Source of the DNA: Mucilaginibacter pedocola
Lineage (GTDB): Bacteria; Bacteroidota; Bacteroidia; Sphingobacteriales; Sphingobacteriaceae
Length of the DNA stretch: 64,000 nucleotides
Assembly: GCF_002013915.1 (NCBI RefSeq)
Contig: NZ_MBTF01000039.1
Coordinates: 186,001-250,000 of the forward strand
Reading direction: 5' to 3'
The notes below the pieces were generated by a model. The model was not told the origin of the DNA. It worked only from the letters and a program-made list of their open reading frames with translations, and ran no database searches. The position numbers and the translations under genes were made by a program. How positions within the stretch are numbered: position 1 is the first letter of the stretch; every line of letters starts with the position of its first letter. Shown one piece after another: positions 16,267 to 24,601 of this stretch.

Positions 16267-16397
16267 GAAATGATGTATATTTTTTGTTTAACAAAACTAA
16301 ACAAAGTTTACAAATGCTATGTTTCGGGCGTATTAAGTTTACATCAATAAATTAGTGTGAGAAGTTGGGGGGCAGCGTACAGGAATTAATATTTATG

Positions 16398-16424
16398 TAG
16401 CGATGGGTTTGAAACCCATCGCTA
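16398..16424. repeat. 27-nt near-perfect hairpin (13-bp arms)
   Basis: The arms TAGCGATGGGTTT and AAACCCATCGCTA are separated by one G. There is no flanking T-run typical of a terminator. It sits in the 366-bp space between divergent genes with three further hairpins, and looks like a dispersed REP-type element. Confidence 0.7.
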
Positions 16425-16476
16425 TTAATTGATACTAACGCCCCTCCCGGCGTCCGCGCCTGGAGGTGGGCGTTTT

Positions 16477-16550
16477 TGAGCGTCCACGCTCACGACTTTC
16501 ATCAGCGTGGACGCTGACAGAATTTTACATTCAGGCGTGGACGCCTGAAT
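16477..16550. repeat. Cluster of three short hairpins sharing GCGT-N2-ACGC cores
   Basis: Three perfect inverted repeats lie in a row: 16477-16492 (TGAGCGT cc ACGCTCA), 16502-16517 (TCAGCGT gg ACGCTGA) and 16529-16550 (ATTCAGGCGT gg ACGCCTGAAT). A related GC-rich stretch (GGCGTCCGCGCC) lies just before, near 16449. All have two-base loops and the same core, so this is a REP-like cluster rather than a terminator. Confidence 0.7.
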
Positions 16551-16632
16551 GGGCGGTATAAAAACAACACCAACCCTGAGATGATATTTTCAGCCAATAA
16601 CCTTATTTTCGAACAACAAAACCCGAAAAACT

Positions 16633-17301
16633 ATGGCTACCCTCACCGAAACCCTTGCAAAACTGGAAGCCCTTGGCGATGAAAAAATGCGCGCACATAA
16701 TAAGAAGCGTGGCGCACACGACAACCAGTACGGCATAAAAATGGGCGACATACGCAAAGTGGCCGATAAAATAAAGAAAGACCACTCACTGGCACTTGAG
16801 CTTTGGGAAACGGGCAATGTGGAAGCACGACTGCTGGCTGCCCTAATTATCGACCCGAAAAAACTTAGGCCCGAAGAGATAGATGCTATGGTACGCTCGG
16901 AAAGGTTTACGCAGGTGGCAGATTGGTTTCAGTCGTACGTGGTGAAAGAATACCCGGGCAAGGAAGAGTTGCGCCTGCACTGGATGCTTAGCGACGACCC
17001 GATGGCAGCACGTGCCTACTGGGCCTTAACCGCAGGGCGCATTGCCCGCAGCCCCGAAGGTTTAGATATTGAAGGATTGCTTAACCAGATAGAAACCGAA
17101 ATGCCCACTGCCTCGCCCGAAGCACAGTGGACCATGAACACCGCCCTGGCTTACATCGGCATAAATCACCCCGAATACCGCGAACGAGCACTGGCCATAG
17201 GCGAACGATTAGGCATTTACCGCGACTACCCCGTATCTAAAGGCTGCACATCGCCCTTTGCACCGATTTGGATAAATGAGATGGTGAAGAGGCAAGGGTA
17301 A
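16633..17301 (+). CDS. DNA alkylation repair protein (AlkD-like HEAT-repeat)
   Basis: This 222-residue all-helical protein belongs to the DNA alkylation repair family (PF08713). Conserved stretches include AHNKKRGAHDNQYGIKMGDIR near the N terminus and KLRPEEIDAMVRS in the middle. AlkD-type proteins are HEAT-like repeat glycosylases that excise bulky or positively charged alkylated bases without base flipping. Members of this branch are less studied and some lack glycosylase activity. It is preceded by a 366-bp repeat-rich gap and is apparently monocistronic. Confidence 0.85.
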   Translation: MATLTETLAKLEALGDEKMRAHNKKRGAHDNQYGIKMGDIRKVADKIKKDHSLALELWETGNVEARLLAALIIDPKKLRPEEIDAMVRSERFTQVADWFQSYVVKEYPGKEELRLHWMLSDDPMAARAYWALTAGRIARSPEGLDIEGLLNQIETEMPTASPEAQWTMNTALAYIGINHPEYRERALAIGERLGIYRDYPVSKGCTSPFAPIWINEMVKRQG

Positions 17302-17423
17302 ACTACGTCATCCTGATTACTTGTTTCAGGACCCCATCATACAAGCCACAATGCAAAACCGCCTTGCATGAACGTTACCTGTCGTGTGGGGTACCGAAAC
17401 AAGTTCGGCATGACGATAAATAT

Positions 17424-17453
17424 TTTGCTAAATCGATTTTTTACTTATATTTA
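17424..17453 (+). promoter_or_regulatory. Candidate Bacteroidota promoter for the SGNH hydrolase gene
   Basis: TTTG at 17424-17427 and TATATTTA at 17446-17453 are 18 nt apart, close to the Bacteroidota pattern. The start codon at 17481 is about 28 nt downstream. Confidence 0.4.
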
Positions 17454-17480
17454 CAGGAACCAATTTATAAAACGCCCCTC

Positions 17481-18233
17481 ATGAAAAAACTACTTCCGCT
17501 CATCTGCCTCCTTTTATCGTTCACACTTACCGCCCGCGCTCAGCAAACTGCGGAAGAAGAAAAGAAAGCCCGCGACTGGGCCAATTTTCAGAAGATGATA
17601 GAAGAGCGTTTTCATAAAGATTGGGCCTGGATAAAACGCTACGAGGACGATAACACCCGCTTGCCTGCCCCCGCCCACGGCGAAAAACGCGTGGTATTTA
17701 TGGGCAACTCCATTACCGAAGGCTGGATAAATACCGATTCGGCATTTTTTAAGGGCCGCCCCTACGTTAACCGCGGTATTGGCGGGCAAACAACCCCGCA
17801 AATGCTGGTACGCTTCCGCGAGGACGTTCTAAACCTGAAGCCAACCGTGGTGGTAATTTTAGCAGGCATAAACGATATCGCCGAAAATACCGGACCTTCT
17901 AAACTGGAAGATGTAGCGGGCAATATCTATTCCATGGCCGAACTGGCAAAGGTCAATAACATCAAGGTCATACTATCCTCAGTACTTCCCGCGGCTGCTT
18001 TTCCATGGAAACCAAGCATCAACCCGCGCGAATCTATCGTCAAACTCAACACGATGCTAAAAGCCTACGCTGAAAAGAACCGCCTCGGCTTTATCAATTA
18101 TTACAGCGCGATGGTAGCGCCGGATAAAGATATGAAAAAAGAACTGGCCATAGATGGTGTGCACCCCAACCTGGCCGGTTATAAAATAATGGAGCCGCTG
18201 GCGGAAAAGGAGATAGCCAAAGCGCTGAAGTAA
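17481..18233 (+). CDS. SGNH/GDSL-family hydrolase, exported
   Basis: The protein has 250 residues from the ATG at 17481. A longer in-frame opening from 17364 is unlikely because this ATG begins a clean signal peptide (MKKLLPLICLLLSFTLTARA). SGNH blocks are clear: block I FMGNSITEGW (Ser nucleophile), block II with GIGGQTT, block III VVILAGINDI, and block V DGVHPNLAGY with the Asp-His pair. Such proteins are esterases or acetylxylan/glycan deacetylases acting outside the cytoplasm. It converges with yceI with only 4 nt between stop codons. The substrate cannot be read from the sequence. Confidence 0.9.
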   Translation: MKKLLPLICLLLSFTLTARAQQTAEEEKKARDWANFQKMIEERFHKDWAWIKRYEDDNTRLPAPAHGEKRVVFMGNSITEGWINTDSAFFKGRPYVNRGIGGQTTPQMLVRFREDVLNLKPTVVVILAGINDIAENTGPSKLEDVAGNIYSMAELAKVNNIKVILSSVLPAAAFPWKPSINPRESIVKLNTMLKAYAEKNRLGFINYYSAMVAPDKDMKKELAIDGVHPNLAGYKIMEPLAEKEIAKALK

Positions 18234-18237
18234 GCGC

Positions 18238-18843
18238 TTATTGCTTGGTAAAAGTAAGATCGAGCGTTACGGCAATATCGTTTGATATCAGGTTATCTTT
18301 CAGCGTAGCCACGGGGTCCCAACCTTTTTTCTCTTCATGGAAATCGATCCGCCATTTACTGCGGTCTATGCCTGCATCGGCTTTGGCGGTTATGGTATCG
18401 CCGTTTTTGCCGATAGTAGCGCTTAGTTCAACAGGGTTACTAATGCCCTTAATGGTGAGGTTACCTTTTATGCGGTAAACCCCTGCATTGCCCGTTGGTG
18501 TTATTTGCTTTACCTCCATAGTGGCTGTAGGGTAAGCTTCTGTATCGAAGAAACCCGGGGTAGTTATCTCTTTATCAACCTTTGCGCGGTCGGCGGCGGT
18601 GCTCCCGTCCTGGCTGCGGATGCTTTTCATATCCATAGTAAAGTAGCCTGTAATGGGTTCGCCTTTGTCGGTAACATCCATGCGGCCATCGTTAAACAGC
18701 AGGTAACCGTTGTGGTTGCCTATTGTGGCTACCTTCCACAGCAGTTTACTCTTTTTAACATCTAAACGGTAGTGTTGCTGCGCAAATACAGGGGCAGTGG
18801 CCAGTAGCAGCAGTAAAAGGGCGAGTGTTGTTTTTTTGATCAT
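18238..18843 (-). CDS. YceI family protein, exported
   Basis: The protein has 201 residues with a signal peptide at 1-21 (ends PVFAQ). The body fits the YceI lipocalin-like fold: YRLDVKKSKLLWKV at the start, ITGYFTMDMKSI, FFDTEAYPTATMEV, and IDRSKWRIDF near the end. YceI proteins bind long isoprenoid or lipid molecules in the periplasm. It is divergent from the membrane-bound winged-helix regulator (103 bp between starts), so control by that regulator is possible. Confidence 0.92.
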   Translation of the reverse strand: MIKKTTLALLLLLLATAPVFAQQHYRLDVKKSKLLWKVATIGNHNGYLLFNDGRMDVTDKGEPITGYFTMDMKSIRSQDGSTAADRAKVDKEITTPGFFDTEAYPTATMEVKQITPTGNAGVYRIKGNLTIKGISNPVELSATIGKNGDTITAKADAGIDRSKWRIDFHEEKKGWDPVATLKDNLISNDIAVTLDLTFTKQ

Positions 18844-18862
18844 AACATTTTGGTTTGTTGGC

Positions 18863-18892
18863 CAAAAGTATCCTTATGTTATTCCCTGCAAA
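18863..18892 (-). promoter_or_regulatory. Candidate promoter of the YceI gene
   Basis: On the minus strand TTTG (18889-18892) precedes TACTTTTG (18863-18870, an exact TAnnTTTG) by 18 nt. The start codon at 18843 is about 20 nt further on. Confidence 0.6.
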
Positions 18893-18901
18893 TCATCGTT
18901 A

Positions 18902-18929
18902 TTGTAAATAAAATTGTAAACTTTGTAAA
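18902..18929 (+). promoter_or_regulatory. Three TGTAAA direct repeats upstream of the membrane wHTH regulator
   Basis: TGTAAA starts at 18903, 18915 and 18924 (steps of 12 and 9), with an inverted TTTACA at 18938-18943 just before the ATG at 18947. A block with the same order, spacing and most of the same bases lies at 46509-46535. It is probably an operator, perhaps for autoregulation. Confidence 0.5.
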
Positions 18930-18946
18930 ATCAGCATTTACACAAA

Positions 18947-19855
18947 ATGGCATTATTACCAAAGCTTTCGCAGCCCAAAACTAAGTTTGTATTAGGCATT
19001 ACTTTGCTGCTGTATTCGGCAATGGCCTGCGTGGCATTCAGCCTTAAGGGCGGTGATAGTTTTGGCGAGGCACGGCAGCAAATAGCCCTCAGGAAAGTTG
19101 GGCACGAAGTGTTGCGTTACCTGGGTGACAGCAGTTCGAGTGTGCTGCCGGTTATTAAAACAGATGACAACGCCTACCAATTAAAATTCGCCCATGCTTT
19201 TACTTTTAAGACCGATTCGCTGGTAAAAATAACCGAGCGTACCTTAGCCGATGCCGGGTTAACCAATCGCCACGTGGTAAATGTGCGCAGAAGCGGCGCG
19301 CAGGATGTGGTTTTTGCTTACATCATAGAAGATAAAAAAGCCGACGGTGATAAAGCCCTTATCCCCTGCTCGGGCAGGACACAGCCGCTGGGAAACTATG
19401 TGGTGGAGATTAATTTTGAAAAAGACGGCATCTCGTCCGCACAGCAAGGATACCTGTTAGGCGGTATACCATTGCTCGCGCTTATCGGTTTGCTTTTTTC
19501 GAGGCCGGCTAAGCAGCAGGTCGTCGCCATATCGGCAACCGACAAACAACGCGAGGAACAACTAACGATTGGCAACACCATATTTGATGCCGGAAAGCGG
19601 ACATTAAAATTTGAAGGCAATATTACCGAACTCACCTTTAAAGAAAATCGGGTATTGCTGATACTGGCTGCATCGCCAAACGAAATAGTTGAACGTGCCA
19701 GGCTACAAAAAGAAGTATGGGAAGACGAAGGCGTAATAGTAGGCCGCAGCCTGGACGTATTCGTATCAAAACTCCGCAAAAAATTGGAGGCTGACGAAGC
19801 AATACAACTGATAAACATACGCGGCAAGGGGTATACATTAGAAGTAAAAGCCTAA
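18947..19855 (+). CDS. Membrane-bound one-component regulator with C-terminal winged helix
   Basis: The protein has 302 residues. Hydrophobic segments at about 14-32 and 166-186 bracket a ~130-residue extracytoplasmic domain. The cytoplasmic C terminus (about 200-302) is an OmpR/PhoB-type winged helix, ending NIRGKGYTLEV, with recognition-helix region GRSLDVFVSKLRKKLE. The order is the reverse of ToxR/CadC, which carry the winged helix at the N terminus: here it takes the place of a kinase after the second membrane helix. It probably senses a periplasmic signal and acts directly on DNA. TGTAAA repeats lie immediately upstream, and it is divergent from yceI. Confidence 0.85.
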   Translation: MALLPKLSQPKTKFVLGITLLLYSAMACVAFSLKGGDSFGEARQQIALRKVGHEVLRYLGDSSSSVLPVIKTDDNAYQLKFAHAFTFKTDSLVKITERTLADAGLTNRHVVNVRRSGAQDVVFAYIIEDKKADGDKALIPCSGRTQPLGNYVVEINFEKDGISSAQQGYLLGGIPLLALIGLLFSRPAKQQVVAISATDKQREEQLTIGNTIFDAGKRTLKFEGNITELTFKENRVLLILAASPNEIVERARLQKEVWEDEGVIVGRSLDVFVSKLRKKLEADEAIQLINIRGKGYTLEVKA

Positions 19856-19980
19856 TGGAGAACCAATAAGCAACCACCTGTTGGCTGCTGTAAAAGCGCG
19901 ATTATTTATTAATAACTAATTTAATTAAGCATAACGCTGTTTTTATAAAACCTTTAAGCGCCTTCTGCGTTGTTGGCTGC

Positions 19981-20373
19981 ATGGAAACGCAAACTCTACC
20001 TACAGCAACACGCTATTCGGACCAGGACCTTGAAATGTTCAAAGCCCTGATCACATCAAAAATACTGATAGCTAAAGAAGAACTCGAAGCTCTTGTATCT
20101 TCGTTGAGCCACGCCAACCCTAACGGTACTGATGACACCGGCGGCGCTTACCAAACACTGGAAGATGGCGCAGCAACGCTCGAAAAAGAATCTATCCACC
20201 AACTGGCAGGCCGTCAAAAAAAATTCATAGAGCAGTTAGAAGCCGCCTTGATACGCATTGCCAACAAAACTTATGGCATTTGCCGTTCTACAGGTAAACT
20301 GATACAGAAAGAACGCCTGATGGCAGTGCCGCATACCACGCAGAGTATGGAAGCGAAAATGAAGCAGAACTAA
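19981..20373 (+). CDS. DksA/TraR-family protein lacking most zinc-finger cysteines
   Basis: This 130-residue protein has a helical coiled-coil region (about 15-95) followed by the DksA/TraR C-terminal region (YGICRSTGKLIQKERLMAVP). Canonical DksA has two Cys-x2-Cys pairs; only one Cys remains here (YGIC) and the other ligand positions are Ser, Ala and Thr-like. Such degenerate forms are common in Bacteroidota. A role as RNA-polymerase secondary-channel regulator is inferred from the family. It is probably monocistronic, 73 bp before msrA. Confidence 0.82.
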   Translation: METQTLPTATRYSDQDLEMFKALITSKILIAKEELEALVSSLSHANPNGTDDTGGAYQTLEDGAATLEKESIHQLAGRQKKFIEQLEAALIRIANKTYGICRSTGKLIQKERLMAVPHTTQSMEAKMKQN

Positions 20374-20446
20374 GCACAGGCAGGCCTTAAAATTTACTTT
20401 CGGTCCACTTTAGTTTAGGTATCTTTATGTTATAAAATAACACATA

Positions 20447-20935
20447 ATGAATACAGAAAAAGCCATTTTAGCCGGCGGTTGTTTTTGGGGAGTTGAAGAA
20501 CTCATCCGCGTGCAACCCGGCGTTATATCAACCGTTGTGGGGTATACCGGTGGCGACGTAAAGAACGCCACTTACCGCAACCACGGCTCGCATGCCGAAG
20601 GGATAGAGATCGTTTTCGACCCGGAGGTGCTATCGTACCGTAAACTGCTCGAATACTTTTTTATGATACATAACCCTACCACACGCAACAGGCAGGGGAA
20701 TGACATAGGCACATCATACCGCTCGGCTATATTTTACCTGAGCGATGAGCAAAAGCAAACCGCCGAAGCCTTAATTGCAGAATTGGATGCATCGGGCAAA
20801 TGGCCCGGCAAAATTGTTACCGAGGTAGTACCCGCAGGCGATTTTTGGAATGCCGAAGAAGAGCACCAGGCTTACCTGCAAAAGAACCCATACGGTTACA
20901 CCTGCCACTACGAGCGCCCCGAGTGGGCGCTGTGA
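20447..20935 (+). CDS. msrA: Peptide-methionine (S)-S-oxide reductase MsrA
   Basis: This 162-residue cytoplasmic enzyme reduces methionine-S-sulfoxide in proteins. The catalytic Cys is in the invariant AGGCFWGVE near the N terminus, and the substrate-pocket segment NGHxE-equivalent reads NHGSHAEGIEIVFDP. The IGTSYRSAIFY segment is also conserved. There is no fused MsrB domain. A strong bidirectional terminator follows 17 bp after the stop codon. Confidence 0.96.
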   Translation: MNTEKAILAGGCFWGVEELIRVQPGVISTVVGYTGGDVKNATYRNHGSHAEGIEIVFDPEVLSYRKLLEYFFMIHNPTTRNRQGNDIGTSYRSAIFYLSDEQKQTAEALIAELDASGKWPGKIVTEVVPAGDFWNAEEEHQAYLQKNPYGYTCHYERPEWAL

Positions 20936-20951
20936 TGGCCTAACCAAAAAT

Positions 20952-20987
20952 AACAAAGCCCTTCAGTTGATGCTGAAGGGCTTTGTT
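20952..20987. terminator. Bidirectional terminator between msrA and the nitrilase gene
   Basis: The 15-bp perfect arms AACAAAGCCCTTCAG and CTGAAGGGCTTTGTT enclose a 6-nt loop. It lies between convergent genes ending at 20935 and 21006, and A/T-rich arm ends serve either direction. Confidence 0.9.
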
Positions 20988-21005
20988 GGTTTAAGAGGTA
21001 TGTTA

Positions 21006-21965
21006 TTACTCTGCATTCTGCCCGGCCAGCCACGATACCTGCTGATCGGATCTGTGTGTTTGGCCAATAATATCCCTATACAATTCGGGCCGGCGGGCTT
21101 TAAGATAGCGTGTACCGCCGGCAAGCGCTATTTTATCGTACTGCAAAGTTGCAATTACAAATTCATCCCCCAGTGCGGTGCATTCTGCCAGTATATCTCC
21201 AAATGGGTCGATGATCATGGAGTGCCCGTTTTTCAACTGCCCGCCATCCATACCAACAGCATTGGCAAATACGCAATACACGGCGTTATCATAGGCGCGA
21301 GCAGGCAGCCACTTCATCAGCCACTTGCGGCCTTTCAGCCCCTCAAATTCTTCGCGAAGGGTAGTTGGGTCGTTCTCACGGTTCTGCCAGAGTTTAGGGT
21401 CTACAAAACCGGCCCCGGGGCGGGTAGATGGTGTGCACATAGTTACATGCGGCATTAAAATAATATCGGCACCCAATAGTTTGGTGGCGCGTACGTTCTC
21501 AATGATGTTATTATCATAGCATATTAGTATACCTATTTTCCAGCCCTGCCATTCAAATACACAATAACCGTCGCCGGGCATAATATCGGGGTGGATAAAG
21601 GGATGCAGTTTACGATATTTGGCAACAAGCCCGTTGGCATCCACACATACGTAGGCCTTAAATATGTTGCCATCCGCACCTCGCTCGAAAAGCCCGGCAC
21701 ATACCAGCACGCCATGCCGTGCCGCAATGGCCGATAGTTCGATAACACTCGCCCCCTCAGGAATATATTCTAACAACTCAAGCAATTCGTTCTTAGTGAG
21801 GTCTTTGGCAAAAGTATAGCCCGTTACCGAGCATTCATGAAAGGCAACAATTTCAGCCCCCTTCGCCGCGGCATCCCGGCAAATACCGTCTATCACTTTT
21901 AAATTATAGGCTTTATCGCCGCTTTGATTCTCAAATTGCGCAGTAGCAACTTTCAGGTTTTTCAT
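21006..21965 (-). CDS. Nitrilase-superfamily carbon-nitrogen hydrolase
   Basis: This 319-residue cytoplasmic hydrolase has the catalytic triad of the superfamily: E44 (AFHE), K119 (YRKLHPF) and C149 (GILICYDN). The family includes amidases, N-carbamoyl hydrolases and omega-amidases. The insert after the cysteine (TMCTPSTRPGAGFVDPKLWQ) is longer than in omega-amidases, so an aliphatic-amidase or N-carbamoylputrescine-type substrate cannot be distinguished. It appears monocistronic, in opposite orientation to msrA and parallel to the AraC gene upstream. Confidence 0.88.
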   Translation of the reverse strand: MKNLKVATAQFENQSGDKAYNLKVIDGICRDAAAKGAEIVAFHECSVTGYTFAKDLTKNELLELLEYIPEGASVIELSAIAARHGVLVCAGLFERGADGNIFKAYVCVDANGLVAKYRKLHPFIHPDIMPGDGYCVFEWQGWKIGILICYDNNIIENVRATKLLGADIILMPHVTMCTPSTRPGAGFVDPKLWQNRENDPTTLREEFEGLKGRKWLMKWLPARAYDNAVYCVFANAVGMDGGQLKNGHSMIIDPFGDILAECTALGDEFVIATLQYDKIALAGGTRYLKARRPELYRDIIGQTHRSDQQVSWLAGQNAE

Positions 21966-22026
21966 AAGTTTTTTTTAACAAACTTACTAAGCAGTGACAC
22001 CCAAGTATTGTAAAAAACCGAACAGC

Positions 22027-22836
22027 TTACGGTTGGCGCAGCGTGATCAGGTTTAATGCGAGTACCCGGGCATTGTGGCTGTAGGCAGAGGGCGTAATAC
22101 CGGTAAGTGTTTTAAAGTCGTGGTTAAGATGAGCCTGGTCGAAGTACCCGAGCTGATGTGCATGGCTGCTCAGCGTTAGGCCCGGATGCGGCTTTTGCAA
22201 CAATTTAATATAAGCCAGCAAGCGGGTAATGCGGGCGAACTTTTTTGGGCCGATGCCAACATATTGTTTAAATTGCTTTTCGAGATAACGTTCGCTATAA
22301 CCCGAGAAATGGCTCAGGCGTGCCGAATCTACGTTACCATCTAACTTCCGGATAAACCTGATGGTTTCGGCAACAAGCATTTCGCCGCCGGGTAGGCTAT
22401 CATCAAAAACCTTCGAAAGCATATTATTGATATGAAACAATTTATTGGCAATGCCGGCGGCGTGCATAACTTGTTCCAGTTCTGTTGCATACTTTGCCGC
22501 GAACAGGCCGTCGGCGGTAAGCAGTTCGTCGTTAAGTTCGCCGGCCGGAGTTTTTAGCAAAGCCGATAAAGCAAATGGGTGTAACACCACAATAAGCAAT
22601 TTAACTTTATGCGGTGCATAAATAGTGCGGCAGGCATTTATTTGCCCGTAGCCAAAAACCGGCGGATATGGCCGTTGCCGCAAAGCATCCGCATAAATAC
22701 TGCCCTCGCAACAAAAAACTATGCCGGGGTTACCGTCGCCAAAAATGCGCAGCTCGTCATCTATGGAATCTGCTTTTTCTATCCACAGGTAATGCCTTAC
22801 ATAATTTCTTAAACCGGGCGCCGGCGGTACTTGCAT
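22027..22836 (-). CDS. AraC-family transcriptional regulator
   Basis: The protein has 269 residues. The N-terminal ~150 residues form a small ligand-type domain (opening LRNYVRHYLWIEK, as in DUF6597 proteins). The C-terminal ~100 residues hold the double helix-turn-helix: RLSHFSGYSERYLEKQFKQY, then LGYFDQAHLNHDFKTLTGITP. It is divergent from the SnoaL-like gene at 22945, which is a plausible target. Confidence 0.9.
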   Translation of the reverse strand: MQVPPAPGLRNYVRHYLWIEKADSIDDELRIFGDGNPGIVFCCEGSIYADALRQRPYPPVFGYGQINACRTIYAPHKVKLLIVVLHPFALSALLKTPAGELNDELLTADGLFAAKYATELEQVMHAAGIANKLFHINNMLSKVFDDSLPGGEMLVAETIRFIRKLDGNVDSARLSHFSGYSERYLEKQFKQYVGIGPKKFARITRLLAYIKLLQKPHPGLTLSSHAHQLGYFDQAHLNHDFKTLTGITPSAYSHNARVLALNLITLRQP

Positions 22837-22944
22837 TTTTTTATTTGATAATACTCAAATATAGAGTTTAAGCCATATAACCCCGCCTGGTATTAGTTTT
22901 AATTGGCTGTAACATTTGGCGTTGTAGCACAGTCTCTACCAAAA

Positions 22945-23376
22945 ATGAAAATAATGAGCGATGTTGCCCCGGCACAAAAAACCGCGCATTTGTTGAGTGC
23001 GTTCAACAAAGCCATGAATACTTACGATGTAAGCGCCCTTGCAATCTGCTTCGCTACCGATGCTGAATTTACCAACGTAGCAGGCAAACGCGCTACAGGG
23101 CGCATAGAAATAGCAAAAGCGCACGAAGCGCTTTTTGCAAGTAAGCAAACGCCGGGCGTACCGTCGTTCTATGGTTCGCTGTTCGAAGTAGAAAGTTCTA
23201 CCGTACGTTTTATAAAACCCGATGTTGCCGTTATCGACATCAACTGGAAGCAAATTGGCACCACCGGCCCCGACGGACAACCCTGGCCGCCACGCAAAGG
23301 TTTAATTAATACCGTAGCTGTTGAGCATAACGGGGAGTGGTTGTTCGTGGTGTTTCATAATATGGTGATCCAATAA
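22945..23376 (+). CDS. SgcJ/EcaC-type SnoaL-like protein
   Basis: The protein has 143 residues from the ATG at 22945 (MKIMSDVAP). An upstream in-frame TTG at 22903 gives a poorer start, and an ATG at 22954 is also possible. It has an NTF2-like alpha+beta cone fold (AFNKAMNTYDVSALAICFA, then GRIEIAKAHEALF, and EHNGEWLFVVFHNM at the end). This matches the SgcJ/EcaC group, whose biochemical role is uncertain; some members act on polyketide-like rings. It lies divergent from an AraC regulator and converges with an EamA transporter 10 bp away. Confidence 0.8.
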   Translation: MKIMSDVAPAQKTAHLLSAFNKAMNTYDVSALAICFATDAEFTNVAGKRATGRIEIAKAHEALFASKQTPGVPSFYGSLFEVESSTVRFIKPDVAVIDINWKQIGTTGPDGQPWPPRKGLINTVAVEHNGEWLFVVFHNMVIQ

Positions 23377-23386
23377 AGAACCGCAA

Positions 23387-24289
23387 TTACATCACCGTCG
23401 GCAACTGCTGTGCCTTCATCCACCTTCGCTGATACCCTACACGTAGCATTTGCAACGCCAGCGAAACCAGTATCAAAAACAACCCGATATAAAAACTTGC
23501 CGATAGCACCTTGTTTTCCTTATAGATAAGCATGGCCAGCAGTATGGTGTAAAGGGGCTCGAGGTTGAAGGTGAGGCTTAACGTGAATGATGAGATGTGT
23601 TTCAGCGCACTCACAATGAGTAAGTACAAACCCACGGTACATAGTATGGCCAGTATAAGCAGCCAGCCAAAGTCGGGCAGGGAGGGTATTAGCGTGGTGG
23701 CGGGGCTAAAGTACAGGAAAACCGGCATTACTACCGTAAGCCCTATAACGCCGCCCACCATTTGATAAAGGATAATGGTTTCGCTGCGAAAGGTGCCTGC
23801 GAGACGCTCGTTGTAAACGGTGTAAAGGGCAGAGAAAATAGACGAAATGATACCCAGCAATATACCTGTGCGAAAACCTGCGTCCATACCAAAAATAAGC
23901 GATATACCGCAAAGGGTTAAGCCGCTCAGGAAAAGTTCCTGTACCGAAAGCCTCTTTTTATTGAGCAATGGTGCCAGCAGCGCATTGAAAAAACTGGTGA
24001 GTGCAAAGCACACTACCCCTACCGAAATATTTGAATATTTGATGCTACCATAAAAGAACACCCAGTGAAAACCCAGGATAGCACCTACCGCCCCTATCCT
24101 TATCTTATTGGTCATGGGGATGTTCTCCAGCTTGCGGGTAATAACTAAGTAAAGCAGCATGGCCACCGCCGCAAAAAAGGTGCGGTACCAGCTAATGAGT
24201 CCTTCGTTTAGTGTAATAAGCCTGCCGAATATGCCGGTAAAGCCTGCGAGTATTAATGCGATATGTAATTGGATGTATGCCTTTTTCAT
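23387..24289 (-). CDS. EamA/DMT-family transporter
   Basis: The protein has 300 residues from the ATG at 24289 (MKKAYIQLHIALILAGFTGI); the longer in-frame opening from 24364 adds an improbable polar leader. Ten hydrophobic segments form two EamA halves, with the second-half motif FNLEPLYTILLAMLIYKENK and a first-half SLFNALLAPLLNKKR-like stretch. Members export small metabolites or amino acids, but the substrate is unknown. A 300-bp gap lies upstream. Confidence 0.88.
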   Translation of the reverse strand: MKKAYIQLHIALILAGFTGIFGRLITLNEGLISWYRTFFAAVAMLLYLVITRKLENIPMTNKIRIGAVGAILGFHWVFFYGSIKYSNISVGVVCFALTSFFNALLAPLLNKKRLSVQELFLSGLTLCGISLIFGMDAGFRTGILLGIISSIFSALYTVYNERLAGTFRSETIILYQMVGGVIGLTVVMPVFLYFSPATTLIPSLPDFGWLLILAILCTVGLYLLIVSALKHISSFTLSLTFNLEPLYTILLAMLIYKENKVLSASFYIGLFLILVSLALQMLRVGYQRRWMKAQQLPTVM

Positions 24290-24601
24290 GTTGTCTTGTG
24301 CACTACGCTGCCCGTGCAGGTAGTAAAATTTGTAATTAAATAATAGGTATAGAAATATATGCATGAGAGAAACCCCATGCTTAAATAAATAGCAGTTTTA
24401 GCTTGTGGCTAAAAGTTACGCTATTGGAGGAGAAAGTACGCTATTATGAATTACCGATGGCATACGGCAAACGTATTAAAATTATGCCTCATTACAAATT
24501 TTTGTTAGAAATGGCAGGGCACACTATCCGCAGCATGTTATCTTTCGGTTAACAGCCAACATAATGTTAGCTTGGGCGTTAAGCCAATAAAACACCCGCA
24601 T
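24290..24601. other. Intergenic region between divergent membrane-protein genes
   Basis: These 312 bases contain the promoters for the EamA gene and the CREST-like gene. A short direct repeat (AAGT-T-ACGCTATT at about 24413-24425 and AAGTACGCTATT at about 24434-24445) is visible. No coding sequence or strong hairpin was found. Confidence 0.4.

Noticed and set aside
17364..17480. Longer start for the SGNH hydrolase
   Set aside because: The added residues precede a good signal peptide at 17481 and lie over promoter-like sequence.
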